This document shows positions 1-7,470 of a stretch of DNA of 39,228 nt, in pieces. The notes beneath the pieces are model-generated. The model saw nothing but the letters and a program-made list of their open reading frames with translations, did no database searches and was not told where the DNA came from. Source of the DNA: an uncultured Lactobacillus sp. (GTDB lineage: Bacteria; Bacillota; Bacilli; Lactobacillales; Lactobacillaceae); contig NZ_CARBVX010000018.1 of NCBI RefSeq assembly GCF_948948975.1, positions 1-39,228 of the forward strand, read 5' to 3'. The position numbers and the translations under genes were made by a program. Each line of letters starts with the position of its first letter. Position 1 is the first letter of the stretch.

Positions 1-96
1 AAAACCATTTACTCTAGTACCACCAACAACTTCAACCATTTCTTCTTCAGTTAAAGTAACTTTCTTAACAATATTTTCTTTTTTAATTTCTTTCAT
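1..96 (-). CDS. Double-glycine leader peptide, 5' part only (bacteriocin or inducing-peptide precursor)
   Basis: The gene starts with ATG at 96 on the minus strand and leaves the window at base 1, so only 32 residues are visible. They comprise a lysine-rich N-terminus (MKEIKKENIVKKV), then LTEEEMVEVVGG, then TRVNGF. The L-x-x-E-E-M-x-x-V-x-G-G pattern is that of leaders cleaved after Gly-Gly by peptidase-containing (C39) ABC exporters, as in class II bacteriocins and their inducing pheromones. Cleavage would follow residue 26, with the mature peptide starting TRVNGF. A strong ribosome binding site (GAGGAGAG) precedes the ATG. The promoter carries direct repeats typical of bacteriocin regulons (143-211). 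The mature part is mostly outside the window, so bacteriocin, pheromone and other exported peptide cannot be told apart. Confidence 0.75.
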   Translation of the reverse strand, partial: MKEIKKENIVKKVTLTEEEMVEVVGGTRVNGF

Positions 97-142
97 TGTT
101 ATTCTCTCCTCTAAAACAATTAATAACATTTTTATGTCTTAA

Positions 143-211
143 ATATTACCATCTTTTACTATCTAAAAAATCAAAAAATACCAAATTGGTCAATTTGATT
201 ACTGATTTAGT
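143..211 (-). promoter_or_regulatory. Direct-repeat promoter of the leader peptide gene
   Basis: On the minus strand, ACTAAATCAGTA (211-200) and ACCAATTTGGTA (190-179) are imperfect 12-bp direct repeats at a 21-bp period. A -10 box TAATAT (148-143) follows after exactly 30 bp, and the ATG at 96 is 46 bp beyond that. There is no good -35 box. This is the usual geometry of promoters activated by LytTR-type response regulators (PlnC/ComE/BlpR class). The same layout recurs at 7334-7402. Confidence 0.7.
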
Positions 212-353
212 ATTCTTTTTCTATAACGTACTACTAGTAAATATATATTTTTTTGAAAGAGAATTAATTTTATAAATATTAATAGTGAACAAGGTATTTA
301 TTTTTAACTAGTTCCAAAATATATCACTATAAAAAACATATTTGTCAAGATTA

Positions 354-382
354 TTGCTCAGAAAGCTATCATAGGGCATAAT
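354..382 (+). promoter_or_regulatory. Promoter of udk
   Basis: A -35 box TTGCTC (354-359), a 17-bp spacer and a -10 box CATAAT (377-382) lie 42 bp before the GTG start. Confidence 0.5.
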
Positions 383-424
383 TTTAAGGTATTATTGTAA
401 TAGTTTAAAAAAGGAGATTTTATT

Positions 425-1060
425 GTGCAAAGTAAACGCCCTATTATCATTGGAATTGCTGGTGGTTCTGGTAGTGGTAAAACAACCATCGCCCATGAAA
501 TTTATGACCAATTACAACAAGACGACCATATCTTAATTATGACGCAAGATTCTTACTACAAGAACAACGACAACTTATCAATGGCAGACCGTAAAAAAAT
601 CAACTACGACCATCCTGATGCCTTTGACATGCCACTTCTTGTTGAACAATTACGTCAATTAATGGACTATAAGGCAGTTGAAATGCCAGTTTATGACTTT
701 ACCGCTCATACAAGAAGTGAAAAGACAATTCACACTGAACCAGCCGATATTATTATCTTAGAGGGTATCCTAGTTTTAGGCGAAGAAAATTTACGTGATT
801 TAATGAGTATTAAAGTCTTTGTAGATACTGATGATGATATTCGTTTTATCAGAAGATTAGAGCGTGATACACAAGAACGTGGACGTTCTGTAGAATCAGT
901 AATTAATCAATACTTAGCAACGGTTAAGCCCATGTATAATCAATTCATTGAACCAACTAAGCGTTATGCTGATATCATTGTTCCAGAAGGTGGAGAAAAT
1001 GATGTTGCTATCGATATGCTTACTACTAAGATTCGTTCAGTTTTAAGTACAGTCAAATAA
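425..1060 (+). CDS. udk: Uridine kinase
   Basis: Phosphorylates uridine and cytidine to UMP and CMP in the cytoplasmic pyrimidine salvage pathway. The 211-residue protein has the usual length of bacterial Udk. It has a Walker A P-loop (GGSGSGKT, residues 13-20), a nucleoside-binding region with QDSYYK and NYDHPDAFD near residues 40-65, and the DIIILEGI strand. The [13 protein letters not shown] segment (about residues 143-156) matches the family lid region. The start is GTG, supported by AAGGAGA just upstream. The gene is monocistronic, with its own promoter and a terminator right after the stop. The family assignment is confident. Confidence 0.95.
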   Translation: MQSKRPIIIGIAGGSGSGKTTIAHEIYDQLQQDDHILIMTQDSYYKNNDNLSMADRKKINYDHPDAFDMPLLVEQLRQLMDYKAVEMPVYDFTAHTRSEKTIHTEPADIIILEGILVLGEENLRDLMSIKVFVDTDDDIRFIRRLERDTQERGRSVESVINQYLATVKPMYNQFIEPTKRYADIIVPEGGENDVAIDMLTTKIRSVLSTVK

Positions 1061-1095
1061 AAATAACCTCGTGGTTTTCCACGGGGTTATTTTTC
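1061..1095. terminator. Bidirectional terminator between udk and the DUF4097 operon
   Basis: Hairpin AAATAACC-t-CGTGG / CCACG-g-GGTTATTT around a TTTT loop, with T-rich flanks on both strands. The stop codon of the small membrane protein gene (1087-1089) lies inside the right arm. Confidence 0.85.
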
Positions 1096-1314
1096 ACCAA
1101 AAAAGAAACTCATTATAATTCCACCAATCAGACTTCCACCTATTAATCCAAGATATTCTGACGTTTTCAGTATTAAGCTTTGAGCTTCACTCCAATTAGA
1201 AATTCCCACTACTATAGAACTCATTACAAAGAATGAGACTGTATTAATAATAACTGATTTCAAGCTACTATAAATTCCTAAATTTTTCTGCTTAGATTTC
1301 TCTCTTTTCACCAT
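1087..1314 (-). CDS. Small two-helix membrane protein
   Basis: 75 residues from the ATG at 1314, which follows AGGAGAAG; a longer frame to 1344 exists but lacks a ribosome binding site. A short basic N-terminus (VKREKSKQK) precedes two likely transmembrane helices, about residues 25-45 and 53-72. The second is glycine-rich (LGLIGGSLIGGIIMSFFFG). The start lies 7 bp after the stop of the DUF4097 gene, so the two are co-transcribed and may act together at the membrane. No family was recognised and the function is unknown. Confidence 0.6.
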   Translation of the reverse strand: MVKREKSKQKNLGIYSSLKSVIINTVSFFVMSSIVVGISNWSEAQSLILKTSEYLGLIGGSLIGGIIMSFFFGEK

Positions 1315-1321
1315 TCTTCTC

Positions 1322-2116
1322 CTATTCCACCACATTATCTCCATCTACTGTTGTCATTGTTAAGATCACTCCAGATGGTTGCGGATCAAATGAAATATTA
1401 TTTAGTCCATTAGCTGTCCTGACACGGGCATACTTTAAATTTGCACTCCAGACAGTATTATTTCCTTCAATATTATTAATATCGTAATCGCTCTTAAAGA
1501 CAGCATGATCTAAGGTGAAATTACCAGCCTTTAAGTTTGCACTTCCACCATCAATAGTTACGTCAGTTAAATTCATGTCTCCATCGGTAACATTCAATGA
1601 AATTTGAGATAGGGTAGATCCAGATACTTTAATTTCTCCGTCATATGTAGCCAGCTTCCCATCAGCTAAATCGCTGTTTCTCACGGTTACATTACCATCT
1701 GTCGATTCTAGAAGGGCTTCAGCAATTGCAACACGTCTTACCCTAACTCTTCCCTCAGTCGATTTAAGATATGCTTTTTCCACTTTGGTATCAACGATTT
1801 CAATATCACCACTATTAGTTTGAACATCAAGCCTATCTAAAGTTACTTCTGCTGGTACAACAACTTTAAGATGCGCTTCACCATTATCAATTAAATTAAT
1901 TCTCTGCTTAAGCTGTAACTTTCCATTTTCCAATTGAACAATAGGTAAGTAGTGCTCTTTACCCATAAAGTTAACTGCAAAACGTTCTCCTTGTTCAACT
2001 GTTACATCCCCGCTACTTAATTTTATTTTCAATTCGTTGAATTCTTCGTCACTTATTTTTACCCTAACAATCTCATCTTTTTTATTTTCTTTAGAAAAAA
2101 GCTTTTCAAAGATCAT
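1322..2116 (-). CDS. DUF4097-family beta-repeat protein
   Basis: 264 residues without a signal peptide or membrane helix. After a charged N-terminus (about residues 1-40), repeated short strands of the type 'sGDieI.d', 'TDGNVTV', 'YDGEIKV', 'TDGDMNL' run through residues 90-200. These are the hallmark of the DUF4097 (putative adhesin) beta-solenoid fold. Proteins of this family often accompany PspC- or DUF1700-type membrane and envelope-stress proteins, but the molecular function is unsettled. Here it leads a two-gene operon with a small membrane protein. The start at 2116 follows a GGGGGAAAGG purine tract. Confidence 0.75.
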   Translation of the reverse strand: MIFEKLFSKENKKDEIVRVKISDEEFNELKIKLSSGDVTVEQGERFAVNFMGKEHYLPIVQLENGKLQLKQRINLIDNGEAHLKVVVPAEVTLDRLDVQTNSGDIEIVDTKVEKAYLKSTEGRVRVRRVAIAEALLESTDGNVTVRNSDLADGKLATYDGEIKVSGSTLSQISLNVTDGDMNLTDVTIDGGSANLKAGNFTLDHAVFKSDYDINNIEGNNTVWSANLKYARVRTANGLNNISFDPQPSGVILTMTTVDGDNVVE

Positions 2117-2199
2117 AGCCTTTCCCCCAATCTACGACACAATTAAATTATTATTAATTATATTAATAAGATTTAATATTTTCAACTATTGAATTCAAA

Positions 2200-2229
2200 A
2201 AAACAGCGCTGAATTATCAACGCTGTTTT
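2200..2229 (-). terminator. Terminator of the trehalose PTS gene
   Basis: Arms AAAACAGCG (2200-2208) and CGCTGTTTT (2221-2229). On the minus strand the stem is followed by a run of T, as expected for transcription coming from the PTS gene. Confidence 0.75.
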
Positions 2230-2316
2230 ATCGTTTTTAGCCACTTAATTTGGTTATCAAATCTACTAATTACCCCTTCTAAGATCAAATAATGGCCATA
2301 ATTTTTTTCTATTATA

Positions 2317-4245
2317 TTACTTACTACCTGGTCTCTTCTTCTTTGCGACCTTAGTACCTTGTACCATCTTGTCATTGTAGCCCCATACCCAAGTTACAAT
2401 AAACGAAACTACAATAGTTACAGCACTAGCAATTAAAAAGGTGTAGAAACTAGATAAATCAGTTGGATGTTTTGGATTGAAGAATGATGAGAATCCAATC
2501 AACCCACCAGTAAAGCCATACATTGTTCCATGCATTAAGCCAGTAACTAATCCACCAAAGGCAGAACCGATACATCCAGAAATAAATACTTTCTTATATC
2601 TTAAACTAATACCATAAACGGCTGGTTCTGTTACACCACACATTGCAGAAATTGTTGAAGCAAAACCTAATTCCTTTAAGTCTTCTTTCTTAGACTTAAT
2701 AGCAACAGCTAATACGGCAGCACCTTGGGCAATCATTGATGAACAAATAATTGCGTTTAATGCACTTTCACCAGTTCCGGCAATTTGTTGAGCAACAAGT
2801 GGCACAACACCCCAGTGAAGGCCAAAGATAACCAATACTTGGTAGAACCCACCAATAATGAATCCACCAACCCAGCCAGATGCATGAACTAACCAATTAA
2901 TGAAGACAGCAATACCGTTGGCAACACCTTGAATAATTGGACCAGTTACCATCAAAGTTAAAGCTGATACAACTAGAACAGTAATTAATGGAATAAAAAT
3001 CATTTGTAAGTATGATGGTAGCCACTTTTTAAGCCAATCTTCACATTTTTTAGCAAGCCATGCAGCTAAAATCATTGGGAAAATTGAGTACGTATAGTTC
3101 AAGAACTCAAACTTAATTCCGCCAATTTCAAACATGGTCTTAAAAGCTTTACCCCAATCAACTAATTGCGGATAAACGAGCACTCCACCAATAACTGCAG
3201 CAATAATCGGATCAGAGTTCAATCTTTTAGCTGCACAATATCCTACTAAAATTGGTAAGAAGAAGAATGCGGAATCAGCGATTGCACTAGTTGTAATATA
3301 AGCTGTACTCTTTACACTAAGCAAACTCCCTAATTGAGGAAGAGTTAGGAGGGCTAATATACCCTTAATAATACCAGCTGCAGCAATTACTCCAATAATT
3401 GGACTCATTGAACCAGTAATAAAACCGATTAAATTACCGAAAGCTCTTGAAACTGGATTCTTGCCATCATCTTCTGGAGCCGGCGTTGCTTCACTATCTA
3501 AAGGTCCTAATTGTTTAACTACTTCGTCAAAAACATTAGTAACTTCATTACCGATCACGACTTGATATTGGCCGGAAGCATGCATTACATCCAAAATTCC
3601 ACGCTGATTCTTCAAAGCTTCATCATTTGCTTTACTTTCATCCTTTAAGTAAAAACGCAAACGTGTAATACAGTGAATCACATTATTAACATTATCCTTA
3701 CCACCGACATTTTTAATAATAAAGGCAGCTAACTCTGGATAAGATAGCTTTTTACTTGAAGTATCCTCAGCTTCTTCTTCTTTCAAGTATGCAGTTGCTA
3801 CTACTTCACCAGCTTTTGCTTCACCCTCAGTTACATCTAGTCCTGAAAGCTTATCTGCTGAATTAGTAATTAAAACCATAATTGTTGTATCTAATCCTTT
3901 GGCTTTAATTTCATCTAAGTTCATTTCAGCAATTTCTTGGCCAGCCTTAACTTCCTGACCATTTTCAATCTTAATGGTAAATGGAGCTCCCTTTAAGCCA
4001 ACGGTGTCTACACCCATATGAACTAACACTTCTAGTCCTTCTTCAGTTACGATACCAACAGCATGTTTAGTGTCAGCAACCATACTGATTTTTCCTGAAA
4101 CAGGTGCTACAACCTTTCCAATGGTTGGAGTTAATCCAAACCCATCCCCCATTGTTCCCTGAGAAAAGATTGGATCGGAAGTTTTAGCCAAAGCAATAAC
4201 CGCTCCAGTTGCTGGAGCTAATAAATTAGTAGTATCTTGTACCAT
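2317..4245 (-). CDS. treB: Trehalose-type PTS permease, EIIABC fusion
   Basis: Imports and phosphorylates a disaccharide, most likely trehalose to trehalose-6-phosphate, using HPr. 642 residues from the ATG at 4245, which follows GAGGAG; the longer frame to 4281 would start in the promoter region. Domains: glucose-type IIA (about 1-150) with phosphoryl His76 in VLVHMGVD and His61; IIB (about 165-250) with phosphocysteine Cys192 in VIHCITRLRF; membrane IIC (about 265-630) with roughly ten helices. The A-B-C order is unusual compared with E. coli TreB, which lacks IIA. Substrate is inferred from the divergent treR-treC pair and the shared operator. Sucrose or another glucoside cannot be excluded from this sequence alone. 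Confidence 0.85.
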   Translation of the reverse strand: MVQDTTNLLAPATGAVIALAKTSDPIFSQGTMGDGFGLTPTIGKVVAPVSGKISMVADTKHAVGIVTEEGLEVLVHMGVDTVGLKGAPFTIKIENGQEVKAGQEIAEMNLDEIKAKGLDTTIMVLITNSADKLSGLDVTEGEAKAGEVVATAYLKEEEAEDTSSKKLSYPELAAFIIKNVGGKDNVNNVIHCITRLRFYLKDESKANDEALKNQRGILDVMHASGQYQVVIGNEVTNVFDEVVKQLGPLDSEATPAPEDDGKNPVSRAFGNLIGFITGSMSPIIGVIAAAGIIKGILALLTLPQLGSLLSVKSTAYITTSAIADSAFFFLPILVGYCAAKRLNSDPIIAAVIGGVLVYPQLVDWGKAFKTMFEIGGIKFEFLNYTYSIFPMILAAWLAKKCEDWLKKWLPSYLQMIFIPLITVLVVSALTLMVTGPIIQGVANGIAVFINWLVHASGWVGGFIIGGFYQVLVIFGLHWGVVPLVAQQIAGTGESALNAIICSSMIAQGAAVLAVAIKSKKEDLKELGFASTISAMCGVTEPAVYGISLRYKKVFISGCIGSAFGGLVTGLMHGTMYGFTGGLIGFSSFFNPKHPTDLSSFYTFLIASAVTIVVSFIVTWVWGYNDKMVQGTKVAKKKRPGSK

Positions 4246-4262
4246 AATTTCATTCTCCTCTT

Positions 4263-4280
4263 TGAAAGTATCCGCTTTCA
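4263..4280 (-). promoter_or_regulatory. cre-like palindrome in the treB leader
   Basis: The minus-strand sequence TGAAAGCGGATACTTTCA has symmetric TGAAAG/CTTTCA ends and a TGAAAGCG left half as in CcpA sites, but the centre is longer than the classical cre. It lies just downstream of the expected treB transcription start, a position suited to repression by CcpA. Confidence 0.4.
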
Positions 4281-4295
4281 TTTATCTTGATTTTA

Positions 4296-4324
4296 ATATT
4301 ATACTTGTCTGTACAAGTTGTCAA
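4296..4324 (-). promoter_or_regulatory. treB promoter with TreR operator
   Basis: Minus-strand -35 TTGACA (4324-4319), 17-bp spacer, -10 TAATAT (4301-4296). The 16-bp palindrome ACTTGTCTGTACAAGT (4303-4318) fills the spacer. It resembles the TTGT-N4-ACAA core of known TreR operators and matches the second copy at 4392-4407. Confidence 0.75.
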
Positions 4325-4388
4325 TATATTTTTATGAAAAAGCTTACTTTTCTATTAAATCAATATTTTATAAATAAAAATATTTTTC

Positions 4389-4416
4389 TTTACTTGTCTA
4401 ATCAAGTGTATATAAT
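4389..4416 (+). promoter_or_regulatory. treR-treC promoter with TreR operator
   Basis: -35 TTTACT (4389-4394), 16-bp spacer, -10 TATAAT (4411-4416). The operator ACTTGTCTAATCAAGT (4392-4407) sits in the spacer and shares 13 of 16 bases with the treB copy. One repressor can therefore block both divergent promoters. Confidence 0.7.
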
Positions 4417-4438
4417 TAAAGACGAAGGAGGATTTTTT

Positions 4439-5164
4439 ATGGCTCAATCTAAAGTTGGAGTAATCGCTCAAGACTTAGTTGATAAAATTAAACATCAACA
4501 ATATAAGCCTGGCGACTATCTCCCAAGTGAACATCAATTAATGGATTTATATGGCGCTTCTCGTGAGACAATTCGAAAAGCTCTTAATAGCTTAACTGAC
4601 CTAGGACTGATCCAAAAAATTCGAGGAAAAGGTTCAATTGTATTGAATTTAGATCGTTATACTTTTCCAATTTCCGGAATTACTAGTTTTGCGGAATTGA
4701 ATAATCAATTGGGATTAAAAGCTGAGACAAAAGTATTACTTTTACAAAAAGAAGATAAGTTGCCAGTTCAATTTATCAAGTATTTTCCTGAAGAAGAAAA
4801 CAGCAAAGGTTTTCATCTTGAACGATTACGGTTAATTGATAGGCAAGCGGATGTCTTAGATTGCGATTATCTACTATCTCCTCCTGTTGATTCTCTTCCA
4901 CAGGAAGCTGCTGAGACTTCTATCTATGACTATTTAGAAAATAAACAAAAATTAGATATTTCATACGCAACAAAAGAAATTTCTGTCTGCGAAGTTGATA
5001 AAAGAATTCAAGATTTACTTCAACTCGACAACGATCTTGCAGTTTTAGTTGCAAGCCGTAATTACTTAGCTGATACAACTAAATTCGAATTAACTTTGTC
5101 TTATCACAGACCTGATAAATTCAAATTTGTTGATTTTGCTCGTAGAAAAAAGATTAAGCTTTAG
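4439..5164 (+). CDS. treR: Trehalose operon repressor, GntR/HutC family
   Basis: 241 residues from the ATG at 4439, preceded by GAAGGAGG. A longer in-frame extension crosses the promoter and operator and is rejected. An N-terminal winged helix-turn-helix (about residues 5-70) has the GntR signature YKPGDYLPSEHQLMDLYGASRETIRKAL. A UTRA effector domain (about 90-235) follows. In this family, trehalose-6-phosphate bound by the UTRA domain releases the repressor. The two copies of a 16-bp palindrome in the divergent promoters are the expected targets. It is followed 15 bp later by treC, forming a treR-treC operon opposite the PTS gene. Confidence 0.88.
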   Translation: MAQSKVGVIAQDLVDKIKHQQYKPGDYLPSEHQLMDLYGASRETIRKALNSLTDLGLIQKIRGKGSIVLNLDRYTFPISGITSFAELNNQLGLKAETKVLLLQKEDKLPVQFIKYFPEEENSKGFHLERLRLIDRQADVLDCDYLLSPPVDSLPQEAAETSIYDYLENKQKLDISYATKEISVCEVDKRIQDLLQLDNDLAVLVASRNYLADTTKFELTLSYHRPDKFKFVDFARRKKIKL

Positions 5165-5179
5165 AAAGGTACTATATCA

Positions 5180-6838
5180 ATGAATAATTTAGGCAATAAA
5201 GTAATCTACCAAATTTATCCAAAATCTTTTTATGACTCAAATAATGATGGAATCGGCGATTTACGTGGAATTATCCAAAAAATTGATTATATTAAGAAAC
5301 TAAACGTAGACTTTATTTGGTTTAATCCGTTTTTTGTTTCCCCGCAAAATGATAACGGGTATGATATCGCTGATTATAAAAAAATTGATCCTCGCTTTGG
5401 AACTATGGCAGATTTTGAAGAATTAGTAACCAAATTAAAAGATATAAATGTTAATGTTATGCTTGATATGGTCTTAAACCACTGTTCCACTGAACATGAA
5501 TGGTTCAAAAAGGCTCTTGCTGGTGATAAAAAATATCAAAAATTTTTCTATCTCAGAAAAGGTAAAGATGGAAAGTTGCCTAACAATTGGCAATCTAAAT
5601 TTGGTGGCCCTGCCTGGTCAAAATTTGGTGACACAGATTATTACTACCTCCATCTTTATGATCCAACTCAAGCAGATCTTGACTGGCATAATCCAGAAGT
5701 TCGTGCTGCTTTAATTGATGTAGTAAACTTTTGGCGTGGTAAGGGTGTTCACGGTTTCCGCTTTGACGTAATTAATGTAACAGGAAAAGATACTGTCCTA
5801 GTTGATTCAACTGACCCAGTCCAAGAAAAATCACTCTATACTGATACTCCAGTAGTACAACAATATCTAAAAGAATTAAACGCTAAATCCTTTGGTCAAG
5901 ATCCAGAATCTGTTACCGTTGGAGAAATGTCCTCTACCACAATTGAAAATTCAATTGCTTATACTCGTCCAGAAGATCATGAACTCTCAATGGTCTTCAC
6001 TTTCCACCATCTCAAAGTTGACTACAAAAATGGAGAAAAGTGGTCAAAGATGCCTTTTGATTTCAAAAAATTAAAAGACATTATGCTTACTTGGAACAGC
6101 AAAATTGACCAAGGTGGCGGTTGGCAAGCTCTATTTTGGAACAATCATGATCAACCTTGGGCTTTAAATCGGTTTGGCGATACCGGTAAATATCATGACA
6201 AATCCGCTGAAATGTTAGCTCTCGCTCTTCACCTACTGCGCGGAACACCTTATATCTACATGGGTGAAGAAATCGGTATGATGGATCCACACTATACCTC
6301 GATGAAAGATTATGTTGATATTGAAGCACTAAATGCATATGATGCCCTCATTGCTAAAGGAATGCATGAAAAAGAAGCTTTTGAAATCGTTCAATCAAAA
6401 GCTCGTGATAATTCAAGGGTCCCAATGCATTGGGATAATTCTAAATATGCTGGTTTTAGTGAAAGTAAGCCTTGGCTGATGCCAACTGACCAAGACAAGG
6501 TGAATGTTGAAAAGGAATTACGTGAAGGAGAAATTTTTAATTTCTACCAAAAATTAATTAAACTTAGAAAAAGTGAAGAATTAATTTCAGCTGGTCATAT
6601 TAAGCCACTTTTGATGGATCATCCCCAGGTTATGGCATATGAACGCTACTTAGATAACTCTGACGGAAAATTATTAGTCTTTGCTAACTTCTATAGTAAA
6701 AAAACAAAAGTTGAAGTTCCTACGGAATATATAAATCGTGACGGTGAAATTTTAATTCAAAATTATGATGAAAAGATTGCTTCTCTTCCTTCAACACTTG
6801 AGTTAAAGCCATATGAAGCTTTAGCAATTAAAATATAG
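5180..6838 (+). CDS. treC: Trehalose-6-phosphate hydrolase (GH13)
   Basis: Hydrolyses cytoplasmic trehalose-6-phosphate to glucose and glucose-6-phosphate. The 552-residue length is typical. Region I reads DMVLNH near residue 97. The nucleophile is Asp196 in GFRFDVIN, the acid/base is Glu249 in VGEMSST, and the transition-state Asp324 is in NNHDQPW. The NPFxxSPQxDNGYD segment (about 49-62) and EMSST favour TreC over oligo-1,6-glucosidase, which usually has SPxxxSPnxDNGYD. The C-terminal 80 residues form the usual beta domain. It is co-transcribed with treR, so induction depends on substrate import by the divergent PTS. Confidence 0.9.
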   Translation: MNNLGNKVIYQIYPKSFYDSNNDGIGDLRGIIQKIDYIKKLNVDFIWFNPFFVSPQNDNGYDIADYKKIDPRFGTMADFEELVTKLKDINVNVMLDMVLNHCSTEHEWFKKALAGDKKYQKFFYLRKGKDGKLPNNWQSKFGGPAWSKFGDTDYYYLHLYDPTQADLDWHNPEVRAALIDVVNFWRGKGVHGFRFDVINVTGKDTVLVDSTDPVQEKSLYTDTPVVQQYLKELNAKSFGQDPESVTVGEMSSTTIENSIAYTRPEDHELSMVFTFHHLKVDYKNGEKWSKMPFDFKKLKDIMLTWNSKIDQGGGWQALFWNNHDQPWALNRFGDTGKYHDKSAEMLALALHLLRGTPYIYMGEEIGMMDPHYTSMKDYVDIEALNAYDALIAKGMHEKEAFEIVQSKARDNSRVPMHWDNSKYAGFSESKPWLMPTDQDKVNVEKELREGEIFNFYQKLIKLRKSEELISAGHIKPLLMDHPQVMAYERYLDNSDGKLLVFANFYSKKTKVEVPTEYINRDGEILIQNYDEKIASLPSTLELKPYEALAIKI

Positions 6839-6845
6839 TAAATAA

Positions 6846-6883
6846 ATAGCCACTACCCATCGCTTTTCATGTGTAGTGGCTAT
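6846..6883. terminator. Bidirectional terminator after treC
   Basis: Perfect 11-bp stem ATAGCCACTAC (6846-6856) / GTAGTGGCTAT (6873-6883), then TTTTTAT on the plus strand. It separates treC from the convergent membrane protein gene. Confidence 0.85.
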
Positions 6884-6897
6884 TTTTATCAAATAAT

Positions 6898-7287
6898 TTA
6901 CTTAAAGAAATTTACAAATCCACTAAATAGAATTACCGTACTAATTAAATAAATTTGCCAAACAGCGAGATTACTATCATCCTTACTTAACATTTTAGCC
7001 ATTTGATGTCCACGCCAGTACATTAAAAGCGAGACAATAATTAAAATAATTCCTAGAATAATATATAAAAAGTGTGGAATATACGGATTCGTATCGCCTA
7101 ACAGGAACATGACTGGTACGATAATCAATACTGCACTAATAAAGGTTCCAAAGTATATTACATAAGGTGCAGTAGCAAGCTGTTTTGCCTTTTTATCCCA
7201 CTTATAAAATCTGAAAGTACGATACAATTCAAAGAAGCCCAGTAACATTACTACAATGTACATGGCTGTTAAACCCCAATTTTTCAT
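6898..7287 (-). CDS. Four-helix membrane protein with bacteriocin-type promoter
   Basis: 129 residues with four hydrophobic segments, about 7-24, 42-63, 72-92 and 107-126, joined by short basic loops (RFYKWDKKAKQ, RGHQMAKM). There is no signal peptide cleavage site and no family was recognised. It is a single gene between two terminators. The start at 7287 follows AGGA. The upstream region repeats the layout of the double-glycine leader peptide promoter with identical spacings, so the two genes are probably controlled by the same activator. Small multi-helix membrane proteins in such regulons are often immunity or accessory proteins. An immunity role is therefore an inference from the promoter, not from the protein sequence. 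Confidence 0.7.
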   Translation of the reverse strand: MKNWGLTAMYIVVMLLGFFELYRTFRFYKWDKKAKQLATAPYVIYFGTFISAVLIIVPVMFLLGDTNPYIPHFLYIILGIILIIVSLLMYWRGHQMAKMLSKDDSNLAVWQIYLISTVILFSGFVNFFK

Positions 7288-7333
7288 AATTAATTTCCTA
7301 ACATTTTATTTATTCTTATATATTTATACCTGT

Positions 7334-7402
7334 ATTTTATTCCTTTCTTAAAAATAAAAATACGAAAAGTACCAAACTAGTTCATTTTTTTACTAATTTG
7401 GA
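7334..7402 (-). promoter_or_regulatory. Direct-repeat promoter of the four-helix protein
   Basis: On the minus strand, TCCAAATTAGTA (7402-7391) and ACTAGTTTGGTA (7381-7370) are imperfect repeats at a 21-bp period. The -10 TAAAAT (7339-7334) follows after 30 bp, and the start codon at 7287 lies 46 bp beyond. These spacings equal those at 143-211, while the bases between the repeats and the -10 differ, which argues for selection on geometry. Confidence 0.7.
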
Positions 7403-7438
7403 TATACAGTTAATTAGCTCTACTAAAAGGCATAATAA

Positions 7439-7466
7439 AAACCACATGAATTTTTTCATGTGGTTT
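7439..7466 (-). terminator. Terminator of the amino acid ABC operon
   Basis: Perfect 12-bp stem AAACCACATGAA / TTCATGTGGTTT. On the minus strand it ends in a T-rich tract, directly after the stop codon of the last permease gene. Confidence 0.85.
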
Positions 7467-7470
7467 ATTT

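Larger units (their letters stand above)
97..424. other. Divergent intergenic region, leader peptide / udk
   Basis: This 328-bp AT-rich stretch has no gene. Its left half (97-211) holds the leader peptide promoter and repeats. Its right end (354-382) holds the udk promoter. No hairpin terminator or structured RNA was recognised between them. Confidence 0.6.

Noticed and set aside
4262..4438. N-terminal extension of TreR by 59 residues
   Set aside because: It would cross the promoter and both operators and encodes no GntR-type sequence; the ATG at 4439 has a strong ribosome binding site.
6087..6338. Antisense reading frame inside treC
   Set aside because: It lies entirely within a well-supported gene, has no ribosome binding site and shows no recognisable protein features.
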